A DNA stretch of 64,000 nucleotides from positions 59,103,354-59,167,353 of the forward strand of contig CM022953.1 in the NCBI GenBank assembly GCA_012931725.1, read 5' to 3'. A model generated the notes under the pieces. The model worked only from the letters and a program-made list of their open reading frames with translations, ran no database searches and was not told the origin of the DNA. The position numbers and the translations under genes are program-made. The stretch comes from Litsea cubeba (lineage: Eukaryota > Streptophyta > Magnoliopsida > Laurales > Lauraceae). Shown in pieces: positions 11,460-22,900 of this stretch. Every line of letters starts with the position of its first letter. Position 1 is the stretch's first letter.

Positions 11460-12940
11460 ATTTTCAGTGAAAGCAATTTTGTTATGGGCTATAAATGATT
11501 TTCCAGCATATGGTCATTTGTCGGGTTGTAGGACTACAGGTAAGTACGGCTGTCCTATATGTAGTGAAGGAACTGATTCGGTGAGGCTAAAATATGAAAG
11601 GAAGTCTTCCTACATGGGACATAGAAAATTCCTACCAACTAACCACCCTTTTAGAATCCAAAAATCCCAATTTAATGGGAATGAAGAAAATGGGAAACAT
11701 CCTAGGCGTTAAACTAGCTCCGAAGTCTTATTAAAAATGGAAACCATTAATAGCAATTTCGGGAAGGCAGAGAATAAGAAGAGGAAGAGACGTCAAGAGG
11801 AGAATGAGATGATTGCATGGTCGAAGAGATCCATCTTTTTTGACTTGCTATATTGGAAGGTGCGCATAACTTTAACTCCCTACGTTAAAATAATGCATCA
11901 AATAAAATGCTATGCTAATATAAGTTTATTATTTTCATAGGATCTGCCTATTCGCCACAATTTGGATGTGATGCATGTGGAAAAAAATGTTGCTGAAATT
12001 TTATTTGCAACAATCATGAACACTAAGGGTAAGACTAAGGATGGCCTTGAAGCCTGCCAATACTGTAAGGCTATGAGAATTAAAAAGGAATTATGGCCAA
12101 TGGAAAATAACGGGAAGTTGACATGTCCAGAAGCACCTTACACTTTATCCCAACGGAAGAAAGATATAATTTGTAAAACCTTGTATCATCTGCAGGTTCC
12201 TATTGGGTATAGTGGAAATTGGAGACACAAAGTAAGTTTGGAGGATAGAGAGCTCAAGAATATTAAGTCACATGATTATCACATACTACTTCAACAATTA
12301 TTACCAGTGTTACTGATGCACGCATTTCAGTCCCATAAGCCATTATGTGTCGCTATTCGACAACTGTCAATATTCTTTAATGTCTTATGTTCAAAAGTTA
12401 TCAATTGTGCAGAACTGCGAAGATGAAAGAAAAAGTTGTGGAAACACTATTTTTTTTAAAGTATTTTCCTCCATTTTTCGTTTCCATGACACATCAAATT
12501 CTGCACTTGGCGGAAGAGGTGAAGGTTTGCGGACCCGTTAGATATCGATGGATGTATCCTTTTTAAAGGTAAATAAAATGCTTGATTGCTTGAGATTGTT
12601 TATATTAACCACAAGTTAGCAAAGTGATCTAATTTACTTTTTCTTTACCAGGAAGATGAAAACATACAAACGATATGTTGTGAATCAAACATATCTAGAG
12701 GGTTCTATTTCTGAGTGTTACCTCATAAATGAAGCAATGTTGTACGCGATGAATTTCATGCCCGATGGCACACAAAAAAGCCATAAGCAAGGAAGGTTGG
12801 AGTGGATGGATAGGGAAGGTGAAGTTGCCTATCCTATCGATAAAAATGGGAATGTCTACATTCTTGAAAATGTGCAATATCAGCAAGCACACAAATGGGT
12901 ACTAAAGCATTCTACTGAGAATGTTGAGATGGAGCAGTAA
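11460..12940 (+). pseudogene. TNP2 transposase (Transposase_21 + DUF4218), 5'-truncated
   Basis: TNP2 is the DNA-cutting transposase of En/Spm elements. The first exon starts inside the domain with AILLWAINDFPAYGHLSG and CPICSE (zinc-binding pair), then GHRKFLP. A stop follows at 11710, after which the frame resumes. An intron at 11860-11940 (GT...AG, 81 bp) joins LLYWK to DLPIRHNLDVMHVEKNV, the conserved core with the catalytic acidic residues. KTKDGLEAC and MRIKKELWP follow. DUF4218 runs across 12427-12568 (broken) and 12652-12940, joined by an intron at 12569-12651; it contains the GPVRYRWMYP-like and KRYVVNQ segments. Stops and a missing N-terminus make it a pseudogene. Confidence 0.8.
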
Positions 12941-13012
12941 ATTTTAATGATCATGTGAACAACTTTATTATTTTAATATATAAAGCATTCACACTACATA
13001 AATAAATACAGG

Positions 13013-13727
13013 ATTTATACTGAATACGTTGAAAGCCTAAGATCTAGTAATCAGTATCGAAGAGGCAGTACTCAAGTTGAAAAGGTATTAGATCACATAC
13101 CTTGGCTTTGAAAGTAGTTAGAGAATGAAGAAATTTGTACCCTCAAAAGGCTTGCGGATGGACCAAGTTTTCAAGCCATTTCCTGTACATCCTACATGGT
13201 CAATGGATACGCTTTCTATACAGCGGAGGCAGAAATGAACAAAACGATGCAGAATAATGGAGTCTCATTGATGGCCTTGACCCCTTTCAAGGCAAGTGCG
13301 AAGGACATGAATCTTGTGCATGAAGAATCTGCTTCTTACGGAATAGTCAAACAAATTCTAGAGTTGGATTATTATGACTTTAAACGGGTAGTATTCTATT
13401 GTGATTGGGTGCGTCTAGACAGTCATGGATGTAGAGTTGATCCATAAGTGAACTTGGTCTATGTTAATTTAGGGAGGTTTGCAAAGAAACACAAAAGAAG
13501 ATGATGAGCCATTTATTTTAGCTAATCAAGCAACTCAAGTCTTCTACTGTAAAGATCATAGTAGGCCTGCGGAAGAATGGCATGTTGTAATGGATGTTCC
13601 AAGAAATCTGAACCAGGATATGGACTCTTTTGAAGATCCCCTAGTCTTTGAGGGAAGAACGAATGAAAATGACTTAACAACAGCACTGCTAGATGGTATC
13701 ATTGAGAATGTAGAGAGTGAACTATAA
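13013..13727 (+). pseudogene. TNP2 C-terminal part (DUF4216 region)
   Basis: Downstream exons of the TNP2 gene. The frame 13196-13447 holds YMVNGYAFYTAEAEMNK, MQNNGV, SYGIVKQILELDYY and VVFYCDWV, all hallmarks of DUF4216, followed after a stop by the frame 13479-13727 with DEPFILANQATQVFYCKD. The end at 13727 is a natural stop for this gene type. The region 12941-13195 is a poorly preserved exon or intron. Assignment rests on motif recognition. Confidence 0.72.
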
Positions 13728-14029
13728 ATTCATGTACGGCGTTTTCTTTATTGCATTTTTACAATATCATTTTGCATGTTAATATTATTTTTCAATGTAA
13801 CACACTCATAAATGTAAAAATTTGATATCTTTTATATAAAATTTTGCTTGATTTTATTTTAATAACATCTATTTAAAATTTAACATATGTGGTTGCAGGC
13901 ATTATGTCATATGATCAACCATAGTCAGCAACCACGTCTATAGTACAAGGATGTGGTTTTCGTGAGAGTATGAAATGCATATCTCAATTCACGTTAATTT
14001 GAGATATTAACTGTTTTATTGTTCATAAG

Positions 14030-14784
14030 TTGATATGTCATTTGTAAGAGGTCATGTCTCCCCAGTGACATTTAACATTGATGGGTAACCCATCAGTGAC
14101 AATGCAGCTAGTTTGTCCATAATGATAAGGCGGTCTGTGAAGAATAATATACCACCCTCATTCGATAAATGGCCAAACGTGCCCGATGTAATGAAGGAGA
14201 AAGTGTGGGACATAGTAACTGTGAGTAATTGTGCATTTGGTTCAAGAAGTTTTTATATATTATTTATATTTTTTGGATGATGTATGTCGCTAAATAATCT
14301 ACTTTGCAGAATAAATATAAAACCCCAATCTATACTAAAGAGTGGGTACTTATGAAGGCAAATGAGTGCTGGAGGAATCGGAAGTCAAAACTGAAGCGTT
14401 ACATATATTCTAAATATTACACAGACGCCGATAGAAAAAAGAATGTACCTAAATTTGTCGAGAATGAGGATTGGGAGAGTTTTATCGACGTGTACTTGAC
14501 ATACGCAGCACAAGAAAAGAGTAAGCTGGGGAAGGCCGCTAATCAAGCTAAGAGGTGCCCACACACCTCCAGTAGGAAGGGGCAAGTGAGGGTTGTCGAT
14601 GAACTGGTAATCACAATTTATGAATTTTCGTATTTTTCCATATTTCAACAATTTTTTTATGTAATCAGGATGTTCGTTCTAACATTTTTAGCAGCGAAAA
14701 AATCCTGACAAGGAGATCACGCGTACGGATGTCTGGCTTGAAACTCATACAAAAAAGGATGATTTTGCTTCCTGCGAAGAAATG
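14030..14784 (+). pseudogene. TNPA-like second gene, exons 1-3 (plant transposase family)
   Basis: TNPA-type proteins bind the subterminal repeats and bring transposon ends together. Exon 1 ends at 14220 (SVKNNIPPSFDKWPNVPD, then the donor GTGAGT at 14221). Exon 2 runs 14310-14606 (KEWVLMKANECWRNRKSKLK, FIDVYLT; donor at 14607). Exon 3 is 14695-14784 (PDKEITRTDVWLETHTKKD, donor GTATGA at 14785). The three exons join in frame. This matches the Transposase_24/Ptta-En-Spm family by its tryptophan-rich helix, THTKKD and WES motifs. It lies 300 bp after TNP2 on the same strand. The full gene continues in 16090-16795 after a long intron. Confidence 0.72.
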
Positions 14785-16090
14785 GTATGAAAAATCCAAT
14801 TCCAATTTACTTCATTGACACTAAGTTTAGTTAGGGAATTATCACATTTGCATCATTGGCACAAAGTTTAGTTAGGGGATTATCACATTTGCAAGTCACC
14901 AATTGATTTGTTTTTAAGATATATAAGAATTCTCATTCTTAAATTCATTATGTAAGTACTATGTGATGTGATGATATGGATTGTTGATATTGGAGTTTTG
15001 AGGGGGATTGAAGTTATATATATGAAGTGTTTTATTAACATGTAATACATTTGTTCACTTAAGATATATTTCAGGGTCCGAAATGTGGGGGAGACTCTGT
15101 CAAAATTTTTCTAAAGTTATAACTTCTATTTTTTCTATTTATTTAATGCATAGTTTTATGGTTGGAAAGTTGGTCATGGAATTCATTATTGTTGTGTTTT
15201 TTGTTTAACCATGTTTAAGTTGCTGGAGATTCAAGTATGAGAACTGATTTGAATTGGATACAAGTCACAATTCTGAAAATTAAGAAACATGCACTGTTGA
15301 TAGCAAATTCAGCATGACTCTGAGCCAAAAGTATACGATTCAAAACCCAAGCTAATCATCTTATTTTTACTCAAAATTTTGGGATGTTAAACCTTCGTAG
15401 CTGTTCTATCAAACCCCAGAATTCTGGCTCTAAAAGATTTCGGAAAGTTGATTTTTCAGAGGCCTAAACAGGGCAACTCAGTCAATCTGTGCAGAAATTC
15501 TACACATAAATTGTGACTTGTATCCACATTTAATTTTCTACACTTTTTTTTTGTGTTCTATTTTTTCTAGTTTATTTAATGCATAGTTTTATGGTTGGGA
15601 AGTTGGTCATGGAATTCATTAGTGTTGTGATTTTGTTTAACCGTGTTCAAGTTGCTGAAGAATCGAGTTTGAGAACTAATTTGAATTGGATGAGTCACAT
15701 TTCTGAAAATTAAGAAATCTGCACTATTGACAGCAGATTTAGCATGACTCTGAGTCAAAAGTAAGCGATTCAAAACCCAGGAAAATCATCTTATTTTTAC
15801 TCAAGATTTGGGGATGTTAAACCTTGATAGTTGTTCTGTCAAACCCCAGAATTCTGGCTCTAAAAGATTTCGAAAAGTTGATTTTTTCAGAGGCCTAAAC
15901 AGGCAACTCAGTCAATCTGTCCAGAAGTTCTACACAGAAATCGGTCAATTAGGCAACTTTAGGCATTCATAAATTTTTCATTTTAATTCCATTTTCATTT
16001 TAATTTTTTTTTGTTCATGCATCATTTTTATACAAAGCAGACTTGTTCATAATTTAAAACCTTATTATTATTCAGAGTTTAAAACCTTAT
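14785..16090 (+). other. Long intron of the TNPA-like gene, with a duplication
   Basis: About 1.3 kb with no coding signal between the exon ending KDDFASCEEM and the exon starting near 16090. It contains a 390-base direct duplication at 15123-15512 and 15556-15945. AT-rich, as plant introns are. Confidence 0.5.
15123..15945. repeat. Two-copy direct repeat, period about 433 bp
   Basis: Units 15123-15512 and 15556-15945 both open with TTCTATTTTTTCTA and TTAATGCATAGTTTTATGG and both end at CAGTCAATCTGT plus a few bases. By eye they differ at several per cent of positions, so the duplication is old. No other copy is seen in the window. Confidence 0.85.
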
Positions 16091-16091
16091 T

Positions 16092-16795
16092 ATGTTTTTA
16101 ATTTTACGGGAAAGAGTTCGCATAATACATGAGAAGAACCCTTCCTTTGCACAAGGACATCTGGATCAAGACCCGGTGTCACGGTTATGTGGTCGTGATA
16201 CTCGTGGACATGTGAAGGGCATGAGTTCAGGAATTTCTAAGTATGCCATTTCGCGTTCAACTCCTTATAAGAGAGCATAAGAGTGGGAGAAGAAGTCGAA
16301 TGTCACCCTTCATACTGAGGTGGAACAGCTGAAAGAGCACATGAGAGAAATGCAGTAAATTCTTACATCTCATGGCAGGGACAGATGCAATTTTCGAGTA
16401 ATCATGGGAGTTCATCTCAGGTACTTTATTTATTTTACATTAATAATATATTCCCTAATATAATTAAATATCCTATTGATGAATTACTCACTTTTCCTTA
16501 TATATAATAAATGTAGGTAAGGCAAGATTCTCACGTCAGGAGGCACAATCCGACCAAGCAACCACTGATCAATCAAGTTCATCTTTGCTAAAATTGTTGC
16601 ATTTGACAAAAAATACATGTGTTGCATATGGAAGACAGTCAAATGAGTCTGTTGAAGAATCAAGTTGGAAAATGATCATTTTAGATGAGATCATTGATGG
16701 GAATGTTGACTTGATAAACGAACGAGGGAAGATGGAAGATCTCACACCAGGCGATGCCACAGATTGGCCTGAATTTAGGATCATCTCCATTTAAC
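16092..16795 (+). pseudogene. TNPA-like second gene, C-terminal exons
   Basis: The frame 16092-16280 carries DPVSRLCGRDTRGHVKGM, the conserved glycine/arginine segment of the plant En/Spm TNPA family, and continues past a stop as a leucine/glutamate coiled-coil-like stretch (EVEQLKEHMREMQ). A last exon at 16585-16795 has VIDGNVDLINE-like residues and ends with a tryptophan-proline motif, as in TNPA C-termini that bind the subterminal repeats. Stops at 16278 and about 16357 disable it. Confidence 0.6.
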
Positions 16796-17280
16796 ATTTT
16801 CAATTGAATAATTTGAGACACTAAATTTAGTGATGGATGGTTACATTGTTAATTGTGTTAATGTTTTAGTAGATAGATGGTTGATTACTGTATGGTGGTT
16901 TGAAATAATGTTGGATGTTTTATTATTATATATGTTTGGGTTGGAGTTTTGAAAGAACCATTTAGATTATTGTTATGGAAGACTCATTTAGTTTATTGTT
17001 ATTGGTATAAAACAGGTGCATTTTTTATTTTATTTTTATTTTTAATATAAAAATAAAAAAATCTTGGCCATTGGCAGTGGTTTTATATATATATATAAAG
17101 TCAAAACAACCACAGTTTTGTGTGTGGTTTTATTTTATTGTTATCCACATGTAATGGTAATTTTTTAAGTTTCCACAGGTTTGAGCTGTGGCTTTTGAAA
17201 TACTACACCATTCTTCGCCACAGCAATTGCCATGGTCATTTCTATGGCAAAAAGGGAAAAATGGCCGTGGTTTTTTACCT
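16796..17280 (+). repeat. 3' subterminal region of the En/Spm element
   Basis: No coding. AT-rich to 17100, then short inverted pairs: ACCACAG with TGTGTGGT near 17110-17130, CCACAGG with CTGTGG near 17175-17190, and GCCACAGC, GCCATGG and GGCCGTGG near 17217-17268. Such clustered short palindromic motifs are typical of TNPA-binding ends. A poly-C run at 17302-17311 belongs to the LTR beyond. Confidence 0.55.
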
Positions 17281-17920
17281 TTTTGACATAGATCCCTTGG
17301 ACCCCCCCCCCGACCCTCTCCTTCTGTCTCCATGGCTTAGATGCGGCTTTTCAACCCGTCTACTTAGATTTTTATTGGATATAGAACCTCATCTTGGTCT
17401 TTATTCTCTAAAAATCTGAGGTTCAAGCCGAGCCAAAAGAATCAAGAGCATCAATTGCTATCATTTGAAGGATGACGACGAAGTCCAAACATGAGTTCCA
17501 ACTGTCAATCTGAATGAGTCTCCGCAATCTCCTGTGAAGTCAGATTTCCCTTTCTTCCTTTCACTGTATTTTGTCTTGTTTTAAGAGACATAAAAATCAC
17601 AACTCTTATCTTTTCTTTTGATAAGAATTGTAAATCGCCTTTCATGGCAAAAAAATAAAAATCGCCTTTTACGGCATTCAAATCAAATCATGTCTCTTTT
17701 CTTAACACATATGCAATGAAAGTTAGAAAAAAAAAAGTAAATTTTCTTTTATACTTATGAAGGTGGATCCATGGACCACCACTTGTTATTTCCATGTAGA
17801 GTTGAAAAAATGTGGCATACCCGTACAAAAAGGTTGATGTTCGCTTTGTCTCTAGTCATGAAACGGTTGGACCCCGTGGATTCTCACATCCGCTAACCTC
17901 TGTAGTCCCACGAACGAAAA
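17281..17920 (+). repeat. Inverted Tat-family LTR fragment, part 2
   Basis: Continues the plus-oriented LTR interrupted at 11360: it resumes at TCCCTTGGACC, collinear with the complement of 43070 down to about 42430 in copy 2. Recognisable pieces are the complement of the CCGTGAAAGGCG segment (17632-17680) and the element end near GGTTGATGTTCGC. The last part of the LTR and its primer site are missing beyond 17920. Confidence 0.8.
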
Positions 17921-17929
17921 AACAAGCCA

Positions 17930-20914
17930 ACCACCGGCAGCCCCTTGAGCCATCTTTTCCACTTTCTTTGAGCATCCTAAAGGTAGGAGCTTCCTTCCAT
18001 TTTAGTTCCTTCATGATCTAGAGCTTGATTTGCATCATATATGTGTTCTGCATGAGCGCTCTCCAACCATATCTTGGGTTTTTTTATTTCTTTTAGAGAT
18101 TTTCGAAGTTGGGTTTGGGGGAACTTCTGGGAGGTGTTTTCAGTGGAGGATCGTCTTTTTTAGAAGTGTTTGGAGTGATCATAGGCCAACGCAAGTTTCC
18201 AAACTAAATTGCATAGCATGTTATGGATGTTTTCTGAATTCATATAAATCTGTTTGATGATTTAGATGTTGAGAATGCTTGATTTTAATCATATTAGATC
18301 ATTAAGTTCCGGTCAAAATTATGAGTAATTAAGTTAATTGGACCTCAATGGAGCTCACTGTGGGATTCCTTTCTCCCTTTAATCGATCAGCCAGTGGCTA
18401 GTTGGCCAGTTGGCATGGCCTGTGCCTAGCAACCACAGCCCACTACTGTAGTCGCTGCACGTAGCGCCCGCACGCTTGTGGCCATCGTACGAGATGCGCG
18501 GCCATTGCCCGGTCACGCGCTCACACGGCCATTTTACCTAATCTGCCTCAACGGCCAGGGCTTGTGCGCCCAGCGGCCATTTCACCACGCCTGCCTCAGC
18601 GGCCAGGGCCTGTGCACCCAATGGCCATTTTACCCAACCTGCCGCAGCGGCCCGGGCCTGTGCGCCCAGCGACCCTTGCACCTAGCACCCTCAGTAGCCA
18701 GGGCCTGTGCTCCCAGCGGCCATAATCTGGGCACGCGCCTAGCAGCCATGGCTATCTGACTGGCCGTGCCCCACACACCATAACAGGTGGGCCTTGCCAT
18801 GGGACCTGTGGCACCCCTTGGACCCTCCTTTTGGGCCTAGATTAAGCCTATTTCACCTCCTATTTGACCCAAAATTATTTATGATTTTAAGGAGGGAAAT
18901 TGTGGAGTTTTGAACCCGAATTTGCGCAACAAAGTGGATCATTTGGGTATGAACCATAAACCATAGGGGATTAAACATTGAAACAAATTGATGTGGATTC
19001 CCTTACATAAAAGGGAACTAAGACTTAGAATTTTGAGGAACCCATACCCGACCTTGGCCAAATAGGGCTTTCAACTTGTTATTTATACCCGAATAAATTA
19101 AAGGGCATGTGGAGCATGGTGATTATCGTTTTACCCGGACTTAGGGTTTTGATATCCCCACCTTCAGTATGCACCAAGTGTAGAACCAACATGATATCCT
19201 ACCTTCGGTGCGTATAGTCTTGAATATCATCGTCCTTGCATGCCGAATGCCAATAATGACAAAAGATACATTCGTAATGGACCCTTAACTATTCAATAGA
19301 CGGGTTAGATTATTTTCATCTGTTTATTTTCGTATTCTTATGGAGGGTGCATATTTCTTTTATTATTATATTTTTATGCTTCATGTCATACCCAGACTTA
19401 TCCAGCCCTAGTATTGTGACCTATATATGGGACTCCTTGGGAATTAGCGCGCGGTGTTCGCCCTGCTTTGACCATGGATGTACCTGGATCCTTAGGTGGT
19501 TTCTTCGGTTGGTGTGCGAGCATTTAGTTGCCCAGCCCTTCTGAGTTACCCGGACCACCTTGTCCTTTTCCTGCCCATTCGGGGTCTCCATTTCAAGCTG
19601 AAATGCTGCCCCGTTTTTCTGTAGGATTTTTCAAACTTAGATGGATTGTTTTTCTAGTCCAAAACTGTATTGTTTTAGTTTGGAATTATTTACACCCAGC
19701 TGAATTACCTGTTTTCTCCTGTACTTGTATTTGTACACTAAGAGCATTGGAATTACTTTTGTACCCCAGACAGAACACTGATCTGAACCCTGAACTATGT
19801 ACTCCCCTTGTTTGCAACTGTACACACTATGAGACCTGAAATTTCTCCAATATCCATGGTCATAACCTGACTTGTTCACTGGGTTGTCCTATACCTGAAA
19901 TCTTGAGTTTTGCATCGAATTCCCTAGTCGGCACGACCCAACTATTTATTTTTATTACTGTATGTATGTATATATATATTGCCTGCTGCAGTTTGTAGTC
20001 TTGTATGTGACCGAAGTCACTACAGTACCTACCCTGCCCGGGACAGACCAGGTACCCCCGTGGCAGGGCCAAAGACTTCAGACGGCCATAAACTCGCGGG
20101 TGAGTTCAAAGGTACTATCAGTCAGTTCGATTGGGACAATCGAATGCTCTCCGTTTTGAGGATCATGCGACGTAGTTTCCATTTAGAATATAGTTACTTT
20201 TCTACTATTATTAATCTTGTTAATTTACTCATGATGCATTGACTTTGCATAGTCATACTATTACTTGACTCTGATTAATTAATTTGTCATATATATTATG
20301 TGTTGTACCTGCAAACTATGCTTTTCATTTTAGGTACTTGCCAGGCATTCGTGTATGATATACGCTTGGTGTCGTAGGTATAATTTCATGTCCTGTACTC
20401 TAGTACGGTTTCTAAAGAGGCGGTTGCTGAGCCGTTGGTGACGTGTGACTGAGGTGCAGAGGTTGTCACGTAGACTCTGTTCTTTACACATGAGACGCGA
20501 AATACCTGGGAGTATTATTTTGGGTTTTCTATTCTGGTGTCTTGGCCTCTGTTGGCCTTTTGTTTTTGGGGAATGTAATTAATCCATCTTTTGTAAATTG
20601 TAACATGAATCATGGGAATGAAATCTCATGTTTACATGTCTAGCTCTACTTATATTTTGTTTATGTTATACCAATTTGATGACGTATTGTACAGTTAGAT
20701 GCAGCTAGTAAGACATTAGTGATGTAACACAGAATTTGATGAGCTCTGGACTTCGGGTTGCACCCAGTGCAAGCTTCCGCTAAATATTCCATGATGGTGA
20801 TGGGTCTTGTAATTCTCACTCATGCAAATCTGGGGGAAAAAGTAAGATTATACTACAGTAATAATCCCCATAATCACAGCCCCCTAATCCTACCCTAATT
20901 TTGAGGTCGTGACA
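17930..20914 (+). repeat. Probable Tekay/Del-type gypsy LTR, 5'-truncated
   Basis: Ends at 20914 in GAGGTCGTGACA, like the GGGGCGTGACA end of the LARD LTR (minus-strand end at 48238), and the adjacent sequence after it is interrupted Athila gag. Its layout parallels that LTR: leader, GC-rich tandem repeats (18505-18745), then a long AT-rich part. No coding. The left end was not found; it abuts the truncated Tat LTR near 17930. No primer site follows, so it may be a solo or broken LTR. Assignment is by terminal motif and layout only. Confidence 0.45.
18505..18745. repeat. 48-bp GC-rich tandem repeat, about 4-5 copies
   Basis: Units begin at 18552, 18600, 18648 and 18695, each containing GGCCAGGGC(T/C)TGTGC and most ending in CAGCGGCCAT. 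The 48-base period gives a 16-residue repeat in the one open frame (18478-18759), but flanking sequence and composition do not look like a gene. Confidence 0.8.
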
Positions 20915-22900
20915 CTAGGGACAGAAGCCTTTCTCTTAACAATGGTAAGATCTTTCAAAAAATTGGAATAGGAAGGTATATGCTTGATGGCATCCAAGAG
21001 AGGGATATGGATTTGAATATTCTTAAACACCTCTAAGATTCCCTCTAAGTGTTTATTCTTCCTATTGTCTTGTAGGAGCCTGGGATAAGGAGCCTTGGAT
21101 ATATAGGGTGTTACTAGATGGTCCTATGTAGGAGCCTAGTTCTTTCTCATTTCCCCTTTCCCTTTGACAGCCTGCCCCTTCTCTTTGTTTGGCTCACCCA
21201 CATTTTCATTCCTTTCCTCAGGCATTCGAACTTGGTTGTCCACTTGCTTACTAGAACTCAAGGTGTGGATAGCTTGTACCTCATCATGGGGTAGTCCTAG
21301 AGTACTATCTATTCCAAATTGGCCTCTAGGAGCATTTTGGACATTGGGCTAGACATTGGCTTATGAATTGTTTGACAAGGGAACTGCCCTTTCTCTCTCC
21401 CTCATATTGATATTGCTAATTGACCGAGCTGGACTTCCATCTTGGCGATGGCCTGGGCAGTAGCTCGATTCACCTAGGCTTGGGCTATGTTGGTTTGCTG
21501 CTATTGTTAGATGAATTGTTGTTGCAACTTCTTCATATTTGCAATCATATTTTCCAAGGGTGAAGACTGTTGTGGGATAGATGGAAAGTAATTTGCCATT
21601 GGGTCAAAAACAAGAGTTCTACAGTTGTTGGGCTGTTGAAGAGCACCACATCTTGGTTCCTCTTAGGGTACTGAGAAGAACCTTGCCTTGAAAAGTTCAT
21701 TTGAAAACCTGGAGGACCACCACTTTGTTGTTGAATAGGTTCACTCTGCCTATAGGAGAAATTTGGGTGAAACCTATTGTCAGAATGGTACGTCTGACTC
21801 AAAAAGTTTGGCGTGGGTTTTCTAAATGAACTATATGCATTGATGGCATTAGCATGCTTAGCTTTAATCACTAACAAACTTGGGTAGCACTCCATCATGT
21901 GCTCAGAATTGTCAAAAAGGACACACATCGTACTTAGTTCAGTTGTAACATTCATCAAAGAATCCTGGTCTTGGTGGGGGTTCCTGTTGGCCATCACTGT
22001 AAAGGTATCAAATTTCTTACTCAGGTTGTTCACCTTACTGACCACACTAGCCATTACATTCTTATGGTCAGGGTCTATTTTCATCTCATAAAGTCCTTGC
22101 TTTCTAGACCCTGTCTCTTCCCTCTCATATTCTCCACCATTGCTACTCCAGTTTAGGAGACTCTCAGATAGATCTACGAGGAAGTCGTACTTTTGATTGA
22201 GAGTCTGATTCATAAATTTCTATTTGTGCACAGACTCAATCAACGTATGTTGCGCAGTGGTTAGTCCTCTATAGAAGAAGTGGACCAACTGGGCCTTGTC
22301 AAGCCTGTGGTATGGGCATTTGACTAGAAGGTCATGGAACCTTTCACAAGTTTGAGAAACTCTTCCTCAGGTCGTCCCCTAAAGTTCCTAATGGCATCCT
22401 TCATTTTCTCTGTCTTGGCTCTTGGGTAAAATTTTGCCATGAATTTCTTTGACAACCATCCCCATGTTATTTTGGAATTAGGAGCAAGATAATTCAACCA
22501 TGCCACAGCATGGTCTTCTAAGGATAGGGGGAAGAGCCTCACTTGGTACTATCTCCATCTAAGTTTTGGTTTTTAAATGTCCGACAAATTTTCAGAAATT
22601 TGTTCAAATGGATGTAAGGTTGCTCACTCTCAAAACCGTGGACTTCGGAAGCATGTTTAATGGTAGCAGCTCTAATCTCAAACTGGGCTACAGTGGTTGC
22701 ATGTAGAACTATGCAAGGAAGTGAGGCAGCAGAAGCAGGTGCATGCAAGTGCAGACAACTCATTGAGAGTTCTCTTTTGATTTTCCTTTTTGGGAACAAC
22801 TGAGAAGTTTTCTACAAAATTGATGGGTGTCTGATTAAATAGTTCAAATCGGGCTAGACAACCTCTCTCACATATCCAAGTTTGCATAAACCAAGGTACA
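20915..22900 (-). pseudogene. Athila-like Ty3/gypsy gag fragment
   Basis: Read right to left. The capsid core at 22210-22542 has FPLSLEDHAVAWLNYL and SKKFMAKFYPRAKT, the Athila version of Retrotrans_gag, followed after small gaps by a zinc-knuckle remnant (CVLFDNSEHMMEC, with the second Cys replaced by Phe) and an Asn/Pro-rich tail in the frame 21545-22213. At 20925-21030 lies the gag-protease junction (LEVFKNIQIHIPLLDAI-like). It ends abruptly at 20914 against a GTGACA LTR end, so that LTR probably inserted here. Stops and frameshifts are present throughout. Confidence 0.7.

Larger units (their letters stand above)
11361..17280 (+). mobile_element. En/Spm (CACTA-superfamily) transposon, TNP2 + TNPA type, inserted in an LTR
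   Basis: About 5.9 kb that splits one Tat LTR into two collinear halves. It encodes, left to right, a TNP2 transposase (Transposase_21, DUF4218 and DUF4216 regions) and a second gene of the plant transposase/TNPA type, the usual En/Spm gene order. The right end holds short inverted motifs around ACCACAG/CTGTGGT (17030-17270), as expected for subterminal TNPA binding repeats. I do not find a CACTA terminus at either side. TNP2 starts in mid-domain, so the left part is deleted. The right boundary is uncertain by about 15 bases. The genes carry stops and frameshifts, so this is a dead copy. Confidence 0.8.

Noticed and set aside
11467..14820. A host gene with several exons
   Set aside because: The exons match TNP2, DUF4218, DUF4216 and TNPA-type transposase regions, so they belong to an En/Spm element.
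17261..17285. GACATAG as a degenerate TAGTG end of a CACTA transposon
   Set aside because: The bases also align to the LTR (TGACCAAAGTCCC), and no matching left end was found, so the terminus cannot be set here.
18478..18759. 93-codon frame with a Cys-rich 16-residue repeat
   Set aside because: It comes from a 48-bp tandem array in a GC-rich LTR-like stretch, with no upstream promoter or splice signals.
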